Made by a program: the position numbers and the translations under genes. The notes under the pieces were generated by a model that did no database searches, was not told the origin of the DNA, and saw nothing but the letters and a program-made list of their open reading frames with translations. A stretch of DNA of 64,000 bases from Gordionus sp. m RMFG-2023. Taxonomy: Eukaryota > Nematomorpha > Gordioida > Chordodea > Parachordodidae. Numbering within the stretch: position 1 is the stretch's first letter; every line of letters starts with the position of its first letter. Of the stretch, positions 11,176 through 20,743 are shown piece after piece. The stretch covers positions 40,938,569-41,002,568 of the forward strand of contig NC_088776.1 in NCBI RefSeq assembly GCF_954871325.1, written 5' to 3'.

Positions 11176-11874
11176 ATTAATACTGTAGTACGCCTGTTTA
11201 AATGCGAACAGTTTAAACAAATCGAATAATTTTGTATTCGTACAAATGATAAAATTTATTATTCATTCATACTTGATTAGAATAATTTGAATAGTCATTT
11301 TTCTTAAATTTTGTAATCGATATGAAAATATACTGAACAGATTTTTAAAAATTGCATTATTGTATTATTTGGTTTAAATTTCTCAATAAAGTTGGCAGTT
11401 ATACCTAAAAAGGGAACCTGAATTGAGATGGTCAAAAAATTTATGAAATTTTTCTGTCCATTATTTTCTTTATTAATTCTCTCTTTACAAATTGATTATG
11501 CATATGTAAATTAAGAGTGCTAGTATAGAGATTTTCGATTAATCAAGATTATATATAAAAATTTCTGAATTTACCGTTTTATAGTAAAATTATCTCCAAA
11601 TAAATCTAACTAGTATTAACAACATTAATTAGTATATTATTATTTATAAATACTTTTTAATAAGTTCTCTTTAAAATTCATTTTTATACAAAAAAAAAGA
11701 TATCCGTTTTTACTACAACTCTATGAATGCAATTATAATGATTAATAAGTAGAGATGTTGTTATTCCTTTGCATTTTGTAAGTTTGCAATTAGTCTTTTC
11801 ACGATCTTTATATATTCATATTATTTCCGAATGCCCCTTCTTTTGTAAGGACTTTTTATAAAATCAAAAGTCAA
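11176..11874. other. AT-rich intronic sequence, nothing recognised
   Basis: No gene, RNA or clear repeat is seen here. Confidence 0.3.
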
Positions 11875-12300
11875 CGTCTCCATCTACGCTAAGTGCATCA
11901 TTTAGGTAGTGAAAATTCCTTACCTTTTCTAAATTTGTTCCATTTCCGATCTTAAAATTAGTCATACTTGCACCACTTTCCACAAATGTCATGCTTGCCT
12001 TCTGCAGATTTCCTATATACCACTTACCTATTGTGAACCCATTTACAACAGCAGGTTTAGTGAAGCCTCTAGCAATACGCCACGTGATGTCTTCTCGATC
12101 TTTTCATTCGCCTCCAAACAACCTTCGTCTTTACTATCTTCATTTTTAATCCCTTCTTTTCCTTAACCATCTTCTATTTCAATTATTTTATCCTTCAATT
12201 CTGTCTAAACTTTCGCAACACTACTAGATCGTCAGCCTCCAGTATTTCCCATGGAAGTCCTTTGTGCGTCCCTCTAGCCACTATATCATACTATAAAAAA
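11875..12300 (-). mobile_element. LINE fragment, reverse transcriptase C-terminal part (jockey/CR1-like)
   Basis: Reverse-complemented translation near 12300-12240 gives VARGTHKGLPWEILEADDLV. This matches the RT catalytic neighbourhood (usually GLPWEILYADDLV), with the catalytic YADD reading EADD. Further on come KGLKMKIVKTKVV (usually KGLKVNMGKTKVM) and, at about 11880-11960, GNGTNLEKVRNFHYLNDALS, resembling EKVEKFCYLGDMLS of the same animal LINEs. The frame shifts several times and both ends are missing, so it is an inactive fragment. It points to an animal genome. Confidence 0.7.
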
Positions 12301-12726
12301 TAATGAACAAACTCAAGACTGTTACATGATTTAACCATATATTTAAATTGAAACTATCACCATTTCCATCATTTGTTCGAACCACCGTTCGTGATTCTTC
12401 GTACATCATCACTTTAGTTATTAACCATTCGTCCACATTTGATCATGGGCCCATAAAGTAAAACCCAATATCACAAAATATAAATTAAATAAGATGGATT
12501 GTATGAACAATATAAAATAGAAAAATAAATTCAGAAAGAGCGTACCATTCGAAAAGGTGAAAACTTAATTATCTAAAATTGTCATAAATTTAAATCGGAC
12601 AATGTATTTTAAGAAATTTTTTTTATAAGATTTAAAATAAATAGAATTTATAATAAATTACATAACGATTTTAATTATATTTTTTTACTAACTCTTATTT
12701 TTGTCACCTTAAAAATATGATCAAAG

Positions 12727-13218
12727 CTGACCCCCAATCTTACCCTCTTGACGCCGATGCAAGCTACCTCTACCTTAATTCCCACCACTTCCTTCATATC
12801 TTCTTCGAGCTCCTCAGTTCCTAATAAAAACCAAAATACTTTGAACCCTTTTATTTCCCTTCAAAGTAGTACTATAAACAATTATAATTACGGTATTCAT
12901 CAACAAAACTCCCTTTCCACCTCTCTTTTCAATGGCGCCAATTCGAACTTCAACAATCTATCGACTCCCAAAGATAAAGAAACTTTTAAATCACTAGATA
13001 ATTTGAACGTTTGGCCCACTGGGTTCACGAACAATAGTAACATCGCAACAATTAACGCTAAAAACGTTGATTTCTCCGAGTTTGGCAATGCCGAAAACAA
13101 CATATGTGGCTTATCCAACGCAAAGAATTGCATGTTCGCTTCCCAAAAGAATTTGTTTTCTAATAATGCAAGCAGTAATCAAAACAAAACCAGTCCAGTT
13201 GATCCTTTTGGATTCTAA
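12727..13218 (+). CDS. Terminal exon: Asn/Ser-rich tail with NPF and C-terminal DPF
   Basis: An open segment of 163 codons follows a TACTAAC-like branch site (about 12686) and an AAAG acceptor in phase 0 with the exon at 4101. It is low-complexity and polar (Asn, Ser, Thr, Gln), with NPFISLQSS, KNVDFSEFGNAEN and a terminal SPVDPFGF before the stop. NPF binds EH domains and DPF binds the AP-2 alpha appendage, so with the upstream exon this suggests a clathrin-associated adaptor (AGFG, SMAP, epsin or AP180-like). No folded domain lies in the window, so the family is inferred only. It is the most upstream in-frame stretch after a TGA at 12718, so it is not a free-standing gene unless it starts at the internal Met of MQATSTL. 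Confidence 0.6.
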   Translation: MTPNLTLLTPMQATSTLIPTTSFISSSSSSVPNKNQNTLNPFISLQSSTINNYNYGIHQQNSLSTSLFNGANSNFNNLSTPKDKETFKSLDNLNVWPTGFTNNSNIATINAKNVDFSEFGNAENNICGLSNAKNCMFASQKNLFSNNASSNQNKTSPVDPFGF

Positions 13219-14451
13219 AAAACAGAAACTTTCAAATTTATGAAGAAAATGAGGGTTAAAAAATATTTTTATATCTAAAAAAATTAAAATATTTTTATAT
13301 CTAAAAAAATTAATTGAGCATCGTTTTTAAAATTAATTTTTTAACTATAAGTTGCTTTTCAAATCTATTGATCTATGACATACAAAAAAATGTTTTTAAA
13401 TAAAAAATAATTATAATTTTATGAACGCAATAAAAATTGATAGTGAAATTTTTATTAAAAAGTATTTTAATAGAAACTTTTGAATAATTGCATTATATCC
13501 TCTTTTCCTGAGAAATATATCTTTTTAAATATGGCAATTATTTTCTTTCATTGAAAATTTATTATTAAAATATAATCGTGAATTTCAAAAAAATTGTAAT
13601 TTTATTATTTGCTTTCAAAATTTCGTTTAAAATTATATATATTTTTTACTTCGTGATTTTATATTTCATCAAATTTTATAAAATGATCTTATTATAAGAT
13701 ATACACTTAACACAATTCAAGGTTTAACAACTAAAAATATTTTATGTTCGTTTTGGTATTATTTTTTTATTCAAAATTTTTTGACACTTAGCACAAATTA
13801 TATCGACAATGAACTTGTATAAAATGCTTATGTCTGTTTTAAATATTAATTGTTTTATAATAACTCATTAATAAATTATTAATCATCTCCCCTAAATTCT
13901 AAAATAAAATTTAATTGTATATTTACTTTATACACGTCTTATATTTTTGATTTAGAGTAGATAATTGAATATTTTTAAAAATAATATCTATGGAGGTTCT
14001 ATTTTATATTTATGTTGATATTAAGTTGGGTTCACATCAACCAATTTAACATTCTAGTTTCAATTACTTATTTTAATATAAATGACAGCTCTTATGATTA
14101 TATCTTTGCCCCACGGCCTATAATTTATGATAAACTTGACGCTCATCACGTCTCCCCGATGTAAAAATTCCATGGCACGTTAGTGATATATTTTTTTAAT
14201 ATCAATTATAATTATTAAACTACATTTATAGAAGAAAAATAAGGAAATTTACATTTTTAAATTATTAAAAAATGGGCATTATTTCTTAAAATTAAATAGC
14301 ACTTGCTATAAAACATTTTATTTTTTACTGTAGCTGTATTTTTTATTTTCAAATGACCTTAACTACACTTAAAAATAATAATTCCAATGCAATAAATATA
14401 ATTTATGTAATTTTTTAGTAACATTAAATATATTCTTAGTATACTTGAAAT
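13219..14451. other. AT-rich region after the + strand gene; short duplication
   Basis: A direct duplication of about 28 bases (AATATTTTTATATCTAAAAA and neighbours) lies at 13258-13315 just after the stop codon, in the likely 3' UTR. AATAAA-type signals are abundant, so the polyadenylation site cannot be chosen. No further gene is seen. Confidence 0.4.
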
Positions 14452-14571
14452 ATGATTCCCTTTCTTCAAGCTACTGAGCAAGCCCATGCCATATTTTTAA
14501 GCTTAAAGAAACAGGATCTTAAATTATTTACCTCTGCTTGGGACTTGATGGAAGAACTTAAATTTTCTTAA
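14452..14571 (+). CDS. Small ORF of 39 codons, doubtful
   Basis: The ORF encodes a compositionally normal, amphipathic peptide (MIPFLQATEQAHAIFLSLKK, then a segment ending WDLMEELKFS). Neighbouring AT-rich DNA does not give such balanced composition, so it may be a real short exon or a gene remnant. It has no recognised homologue and no visible splice partners. Confidence 0.25.
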   Translation: MIPFLQATEQAHAIFLSLKKQDLKLFTSAWDLMEELKFS

Positions 14572-14814
14572 AACCTTCACGAATACCGTTTAATTTTTGT
14601 CACAGAGGATGCCCCAATTATAATCATGATAAAATAAAATTATAGTTATGAAATAGCAGCCCTTTTACAAAATATACGTATTAAATATAATCATTTTCAG
14701 GCATCATTTAAAATAAAAAAATTAGCAAATGACATTTGATGATTTAAAAGAAAATGTTACCCCAGATGGCAACATGCGGTATTACTAGCTTTATAAGGAT
14801 AATCTAGCTATTAT

Positions 14815-14871
14815 TTATAGATATAAGCTACTATAAACGAATTTATAGATATAAGCTACTATAAACGAATA
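14815..14871. repeat. 28-bp tandem duplication
   Basis: TTTATAGATATAAGCTACTA plus TAAACGAA occurs twice back to back without mismatches, which implies recent slippage. Confidence 0.85.
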
Positions 14872-14980
14872 ATTTATAAATTCATAACCAGAATTTTGGG
14901 CAGATAATTTGTTAAACGTGACATTTTAGTCTAGAGAAAGAATGTTATTCATTATTTCCGCCTGATGCTTCAGATATAAC

Positions 14981-16661
14981 TAGACCTGTGCGCCGACAAA
15001 ACTATCGGCGGCCGGCGCAATTTTCAAAAATCTAATCGACGGCTGGCGGCGCGCCGATTTTTAGCCGTCGTCAATAAAATCGGCGCAATTATAAATTTTG
15101 ATAACAAATTTTTTTAATTGCTTATTAATTTTTTAAAAAAAAACAAATAAATATACACTATTCTACATATATCTCGGCATATTTTTTAATATTCATTTAA
15201 TAGAAAACTCATAAATCCAAAATCGATTTCGTAATTTTATAATTAACATGTATAAAAATTATTTTATATAAATTATCGGGACATAATGATGATCTTGAAT
15301 TTAACGTCAATCCAGCGGTAGAGAAAACTCTTTCACTAGGTGTGCTAGTCACCGGAATGCAAAGAATTTTTTTGTCGAGACTGGAAAGTTCACTCTTCTT
15401 TTCTCTCCAAAAATTTAGAACGACCATATCTTGTGAATGTCGTTTTCCAAGAAAACTGTGGCATTCTTGTTCACTTGGAATTTATATTTGTTGAATGTTT
15501 ATTTGCCAATTTTGTCAAATAACTTGAATTTAATAATTCATCCTCATTAGCTTACCTGATTATCATCATTCTCTATAAGTTTAAGATGTTTTATTATAAA
15601 TTCTGAAGCTGAGCAATTTTGCTCTATTACTTTGACACAAATTGTCAATTTTTAAAATCTTGGATCTAAAAGAGAACCCAATACCTAGATAATTTTAAAT
15701 AAAAAAAGGAATATACTTATATAATATTACTTGCTGATTACAAACCGGAAATCGTAACGCAAGTTTTTTTTAGCATATTTTCCTTAAGTGAAATAATTTC
15801 AGAACTATCACTATCATTTACTATTAAATGTGTTTCATTTTCACTTCTAAAAAGTAACGCCAAGTTTAAAGTAGGCTCTTTTAGTACTGAAAGAAATTCG
15901 ACAGTTTCTTTAAATTTTGAAAGAAATGTTAATAGTTCTTCTACCAGGTCAGATTCATAATTTGAGAAAGTGCTTCCCAATTCTTTTCAAAACATTATTA
16001 ATCAAATCCTTATTTAATCCAGATATGCTTTCTAGCATAATTAATATACTATGCCAACGTGTTGGGCTTGGGACATTTAATTTTAAGGTTTTCATATACG
16101 TGGAATTATTGTTATTATTATCATTGCAATTGCCAATTTGAAAACGGGTACTCGGGTATGGATCAATGCTGTCAAGATCTAACATGTTTGATGTTAAATC
16201 TAATGTACTTAGACATTTTCTTTGATATTCCTCGAATTCAAATTCAACTTCTGCAGTTTTATATCTTAGAGCAGTAATAATTTCTCTAATTCTTTTGCAA
16301 AAAATTTCCAGACTATGGATTTTTTATTATCCAGTTAGGATACTAAAATTATTTATAGAATTATTAAATGTAGATACATCCATTTTAAAAATATGTATTA
16401 TATGGTAACTTTTGGAATTTTAGATTTTTGATTGATTGATATAATTATGATTGTAAAATAGTAGAAAATTTCATCAAAATCCTGATTGACATTAAATTAC
16501 AAGAGTGATGTTGACCAATTATTAGAATAAAAAGGTATAAAATATGAAAGAAATTTCTGCGCCGGCCGTGACATGAAAATCGGTGGCGCGCCGGCGTGAT
16601 TTTCTTAAACGGCGGCATTTCGGCGTAACCAAAAAAGGTCGGCGGCCGGGGCACACGTCTA
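14981..16661 (-). mobile_element. hAT transposon with CGGCG-word termini
   Basis: The ends TAGACCTGTGCGCCG and CGGCCGGGGCACACGTCTA form an imperfect inverted repeat. Flanking 8-bp duplications are perfect: GATATAAC at 14973-14980 and 16662-16669. Both ends carry islands dense in CGGCG/GGCGCGCCGG (14995-15085 and 16558-16650), striking in this AT-rich DNA. The interior holds - strand transposase pieces. Confidence 0.9.
15209..16250 (-). pseudogene. hAT transposase remnants
   Basis: On the - strand a piece at 15955-16185 reads LNVPSPTRWHSILIMLESIS, the W-containing block that follows the second catalytic Asp region in hAT enzymes. A piece at 15209-15427 reads KKILCIPVTSTPSERVFSTA, the C-terminal dimerisation/insertion domain with the conserved ER-FS. 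The N-terminal BED finger and first Asp block are not found, and the frame is interrupted, so this copy is internally deleted and dead. Confidence 0.8.
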
Positions 16662-17565
16662 GATATAACTAATGAGTTAATTCTTGGATAATAAAAGCTT
16701 TGGATCTTTCCGAACTTTTAGTTTCGGTTAGAAAATCTTGTTTGTTCCAGCTAAAGGCAAACCCAGGGAGCGTTTACTTGAACTAGAAGATCTTTAAATA
16801 TATATAATAATTTTTATATGTTTATTTTTTAATTTGCGCACAAATTACCCAGCCCTTCAGTAAACGTGTGTAAATTTAATGTGACGATATGACATAATTA
16901 ACTAAAGAAAATAATATTTATGCCAAATGCAATTTATAGGGGTCGGCCATATGGACCCGACAGAATTACCGATATGATAAAAACCTCTTAAAAAAATTGT
17001 AACTGACTTTAAATATAGTATAACGAACTGACCTACTCATTTTTTTAAAGAATTAACATAAAATTTAAAATAAAGATATAACGTAGAAACAGTTTTATAA
17101 TATTTTATTGATTATTTAAAATAATTATTAATCGATTTATCACACATTTTAAATATTATATATATCATTTTTTTCTTGTAACATACATTGAGTAATATTG
17201 AATTTTAAGTGTATTTTTTGAAAATTTTGTAGGTAAAAGAATATTTATAAATAATTTGAGGTAAGAATTTCCAATTGTATTTCATCGTCAGGGAATATAA
17301 CATATTATGAACATTTAAATAAAGAAAATAACAATTATTTAAGTTTTAATATAATAAATTTTATTATAGTAGTTTTTATTATATGAACACAAAACTTACT
17401 TTCGTTTCGAAGGCTAAAAATATTGATTTTTTGATAATAAAAAAACCAAAAATTTTATAGAATCTATTTTCCCCATTAGACCTAAACACAGCTTCTAACA
17501 TGTGTAAATTAAAATAAAATAAATAGAATAGAATGTGATAAATAACCCTTAATTATTAATGCGGT
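16662..17565. other. Intergenic AT-rich sequence, nothing recognised
   Basis: A small GC-richer patch (GGGGTCGGCCATATGGACCC, near 16939) is palindrome-like and may be a repeat end. No gene is seen. Confidence 0.3.
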
Positions 17566-18475
17566 CAGTGGTGTAACAATCTTGGTGGCAGACTACCACA
17601 GCTGGGAATATGTTTTTTATAGATTATTCAGAAGTGAAAATTAAATAAGATGGTGCCAAATAGTGCTATACATAATGTTTAAAAAAAATTAGATCAGATA
17701 AACATTTAAAAATCGATCGGATAATATCATTTATATTTTTGGCAAATAGTTATTCCTGTTTTATTGATGAACTATTTAAAAATAGGTCAAGAAATTTTGG
17801 ATAAAAATCTTTAATTTATATTTTTGCCTCACTGTAGATATACGGACGATAAATATAAACGTTATAGTACAGGTCAAAAAAAATTAAACAAGACTGGGTA
17901 GGATTACCTAGCACCCCAAAAAGGCTATATATTAGAATCAAATGAATTTGTAGCTTTCATATTAAGATAAATTAAATAAACTCTGTAAGGACTTTTGTAG
18001 ATAGCCAGTCATAGAATTAAACAATCGTGATCATCATAATTTAGCTCATGAGAGAAATATATAAAGAAACAGCTTACTCAGAGCTTAGTTACACCCATAT
18101 ATTGATATATAATAGTGAAATGATTCAAGTATTTTATTGAATTAGAATATACCCATGAAAATAAATTGCATTCAATTATTATATCCTTTAGGGGGGGGGT
18201 TAACAATTAAATACATGTAAATTAATAAAAATGCGAAATGTTCAATATTTTAATAACTTCATTATATCAAAATTTTGAAAAAAATAGAAGCTTACAACTT
18301 CAGTTAATACTTAATATATACAAATATTAGTTCGAAAAAGGGGGGGGGGATTCTAAACAATGGATTGTCGCCTTAATTTCGCAAGATTAATGTCACCATC
18401 TGACAAATATTTAACCTAATCGATGTCCGGAGAAAAATTTGCAGTTAGGTCTTGAGCAGCGTTGTTACGCCACTG
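17566..18475. mobile_element. Non-autonomous hAT-like element (CAGTGGTGTAACAA ends)
   Basis: The ends CAGTGGTGTAACAA and TTGTTACGCCACTG are inverted repeats. Flanks AATGCGGT and AGTGCAGT agree at 6 of 8 positions, which is consistent with an aged 8-bp duplication. Length is 910 bp with no ORF. Two G homopolymers (18191-18199 and 18340-18349) lie inside. Confidence 0.7.
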
Positions 18476-19990
18476 AGTGCAGTTATTTAACTTTATAAAA
18501 AAATTTTCCTAATCATTGATTAAAGTTAAATATTATATACATTATAAAATTTTAAATAATCAATTTTACTGCATCCAAAATATTTAGACTGAGATTTTCG
18601 TGTGACGAGAGTAAAAAATGGAAGCGATATTTCTGTTTTATAGTAATAATCGAAATGTTAAATTATAAATAATATGGATACTTACGAGCAAATTTCATAA
18701 ATGCATTCGTCACTAGAGCAAAATAATCTAAAATAGAAATTAAGGATATTTTAATAAAAATAAAGTGAATAATTTTAAATGCATAATGAATTAAAACAAT
18801 TTATTTGAATTTAAAATTAAGTATAAAAAAGAATAAAAAGGCACTATTATAATTATGATTAAAAAAATTCCCTTTACTTTAAGGCAAGGATTAAAATGTG
18901 AGAAGAACCATGAGACATTGCATTGATATTGGTGGCTTCATAAACATCAATATTCAGAGATGATATAATTTTTCTAAAAAAATAAAATATAATGTCACAA
19001 CACAATTGATAAATTTTAATTCAAATTGGCTTAATATCTATGGGTATTGGTCGATATTTCTTTAAATTATGATTATAAAATTTGAATACTAGATAAAATG
19101 TAAAATAGAGATAAAAGGAATATTGAAATACAATGTTAGAAAATATGACAGACTGCAAGACCGTATCAAAGCTACGAGTCGTAAAATGGTATATTTTTTA
19201 GGCCCAGGACGGCCGAATTTTATAAAAATAAATTGACGAGTTGAGAAATCGCAAGTTGGATCATTTAAACATTTATTTTAAGGTTGGCATTAAGAATTTT
19301 TTAATTTTTGTAAATATAAATTTATTTAGTTATAATTTGATTTAATATTATTTACCAGAGTTGTTAAGATACCTTTTAAATGGATCTAGATACAGATACA
19401 TCGTCTGAAAACATATCTACAATTTTAAAAAATATTAGGCACGACCCATCCCGAACCGAAATTATTTTTAAAAATAGACCATGATTTGTAGTTCTCTAAT
19501 ATAAAGCACTTTTCAATAACGGTTTAATTAAATTTAAGTCTGATTATTTAGCTCTTGGGCATATTATTCAAAATATTTTTATTTACTTAATTTAAATATT
19601 TAAAAATTGTGATTTAATTAAATAAATCGATTTTTAAATTTTTACCAAAAAATTATAATTTTTGCTAGTACCCATTTATTTGCTTCTCAAATTTTTGATA
19701 TGCCTTTAAATTCCATTTACATAATTCAGCCAAAATTATTTAACCAAATCCTATAAACCCCGAGCTAAGCCAAATAATATAATTCAAATCGGGCTGAAAA
19801 ATCAAAATAGTTTAAATCAAAACTAGATCTAAAAATGGTCATCTCGATGAGTCTGAAAAAATATTTAACAAAATATCGGATCAGGTATTGACTAATATCA
19901 GCTTGATATTGCGAATATAGTATTGTCCTCTAAAAGCTTATCAGACTCTAAAAGCTTATCAGAAAACCATGGTATAACCAATTCATCGAT
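18476..19990. other. Intergenic region between the convergent genes
   Basis: AT-rich with scattered GC-richer remnants (AGGCCCAGGACGGCCG near 19200, CGACCCATCCCGAACCG near 19442) that resemble decayed element ends. An 18-base duplication (TCTAAAAGCTTATCAGA) lies at about 19930-19962. No gene is seen. Confidence 0.3.
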
Positions 19991-20743
19991 TTATAAAAAC
20001 AAAGTATAAAATGTATTATGGATTTTTATTTTATTTAACTTAATAATGTCGATAAAGTTCTGCTCCGATTCATCAACACGAGGAACTGACTCAATCCGAA
20101 TATTGCATAATGGGTATATAAACAATATATACTGAGAGACTAGGGTTTTTAAGAGAACTTTTAATTCGACACAGACCAAGGAAATTTGACGAGAAGCAAA
20201 ATAGATTAGGCATATTACCAAGTTCCAAAAGCAAATGTCGTGATAAACGTCAATCAACGTTCTAGTAGCGATGGAAAGGGTTACCTTATAACCCTCTCGT
20301 ATACGAGTTAAACGTTCTTCTATCATAATAGGGCATGTACTTGCCACGAGGCTTGAATTTTCACCATCGCTTACATTTTTAAATTTATTAGAACTAGAGA
20401 TTGGTAGCTTTTCTTCCAAATAATCTAACGTGAATAGGTACAATTTTCCAAATACAAACTCGCGATCATAAAGATCTTTCCGACTTGAGACGAATTCTAA
20501 TATTTCTTCAGCCTCCTGAAAAAATGCGGGCAATACTTTCTGTAAGGTGAGAGGAAGGGCTGCACCACATTTATCGTGAAGATTACATTTCAACCTATGT
20601 AAGTTCCAGCTAAGAGGGTATAAATAGAATTTAAGATCTTCCAAAGAGTAGGTGTTAGAATGATTCATGTTAAAGATTAAAATTTGTCTGTAAAAATCTT
20701 TGGCGGATTTAAGGATCAAATTGTTATGGATTGTATTGGTGTT
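19991..20743 (-). CDS. ZFC3H1: ZFC3H1 exon 16 (terminal)
   Basis: Acceptor TTTCCAG, phase 0, 250 codons to a stop at 19991. Helical throughout (SAKDFYRQILIFNMNHSNTY, LTLQKVLPAFFQEAEEILEF, LVICLIYFASRQISLVCVEL). The last 40 residues are not obviously conserved, so a further downstream exon is possible. Human ZFC3H1 also ends in helical repeats. Confidence 0.75.
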   Translation of the reverse strand, partial: NTNTIHNNLILKSAKDFYRQILIFNMNHSNTYSLEDLKFYLYPLSWNLHRLKCNLHDKCGAALPLTLQKVLPAFFQEAEEILEFVSSRKDLYDREFVFGKLYLFTLDYLEEKLPISSSNKFKNVSDGENSSLVASTCPIMIEERLTRIREGYKVTLSIATRTLIDVYHDICFWNLVICLIYFASRQISLVCVELKVLLKTLVSQYILFIYPLCNIRIESVPRVDESEQNFIDIIKLNKIKIHNTFYTLFL

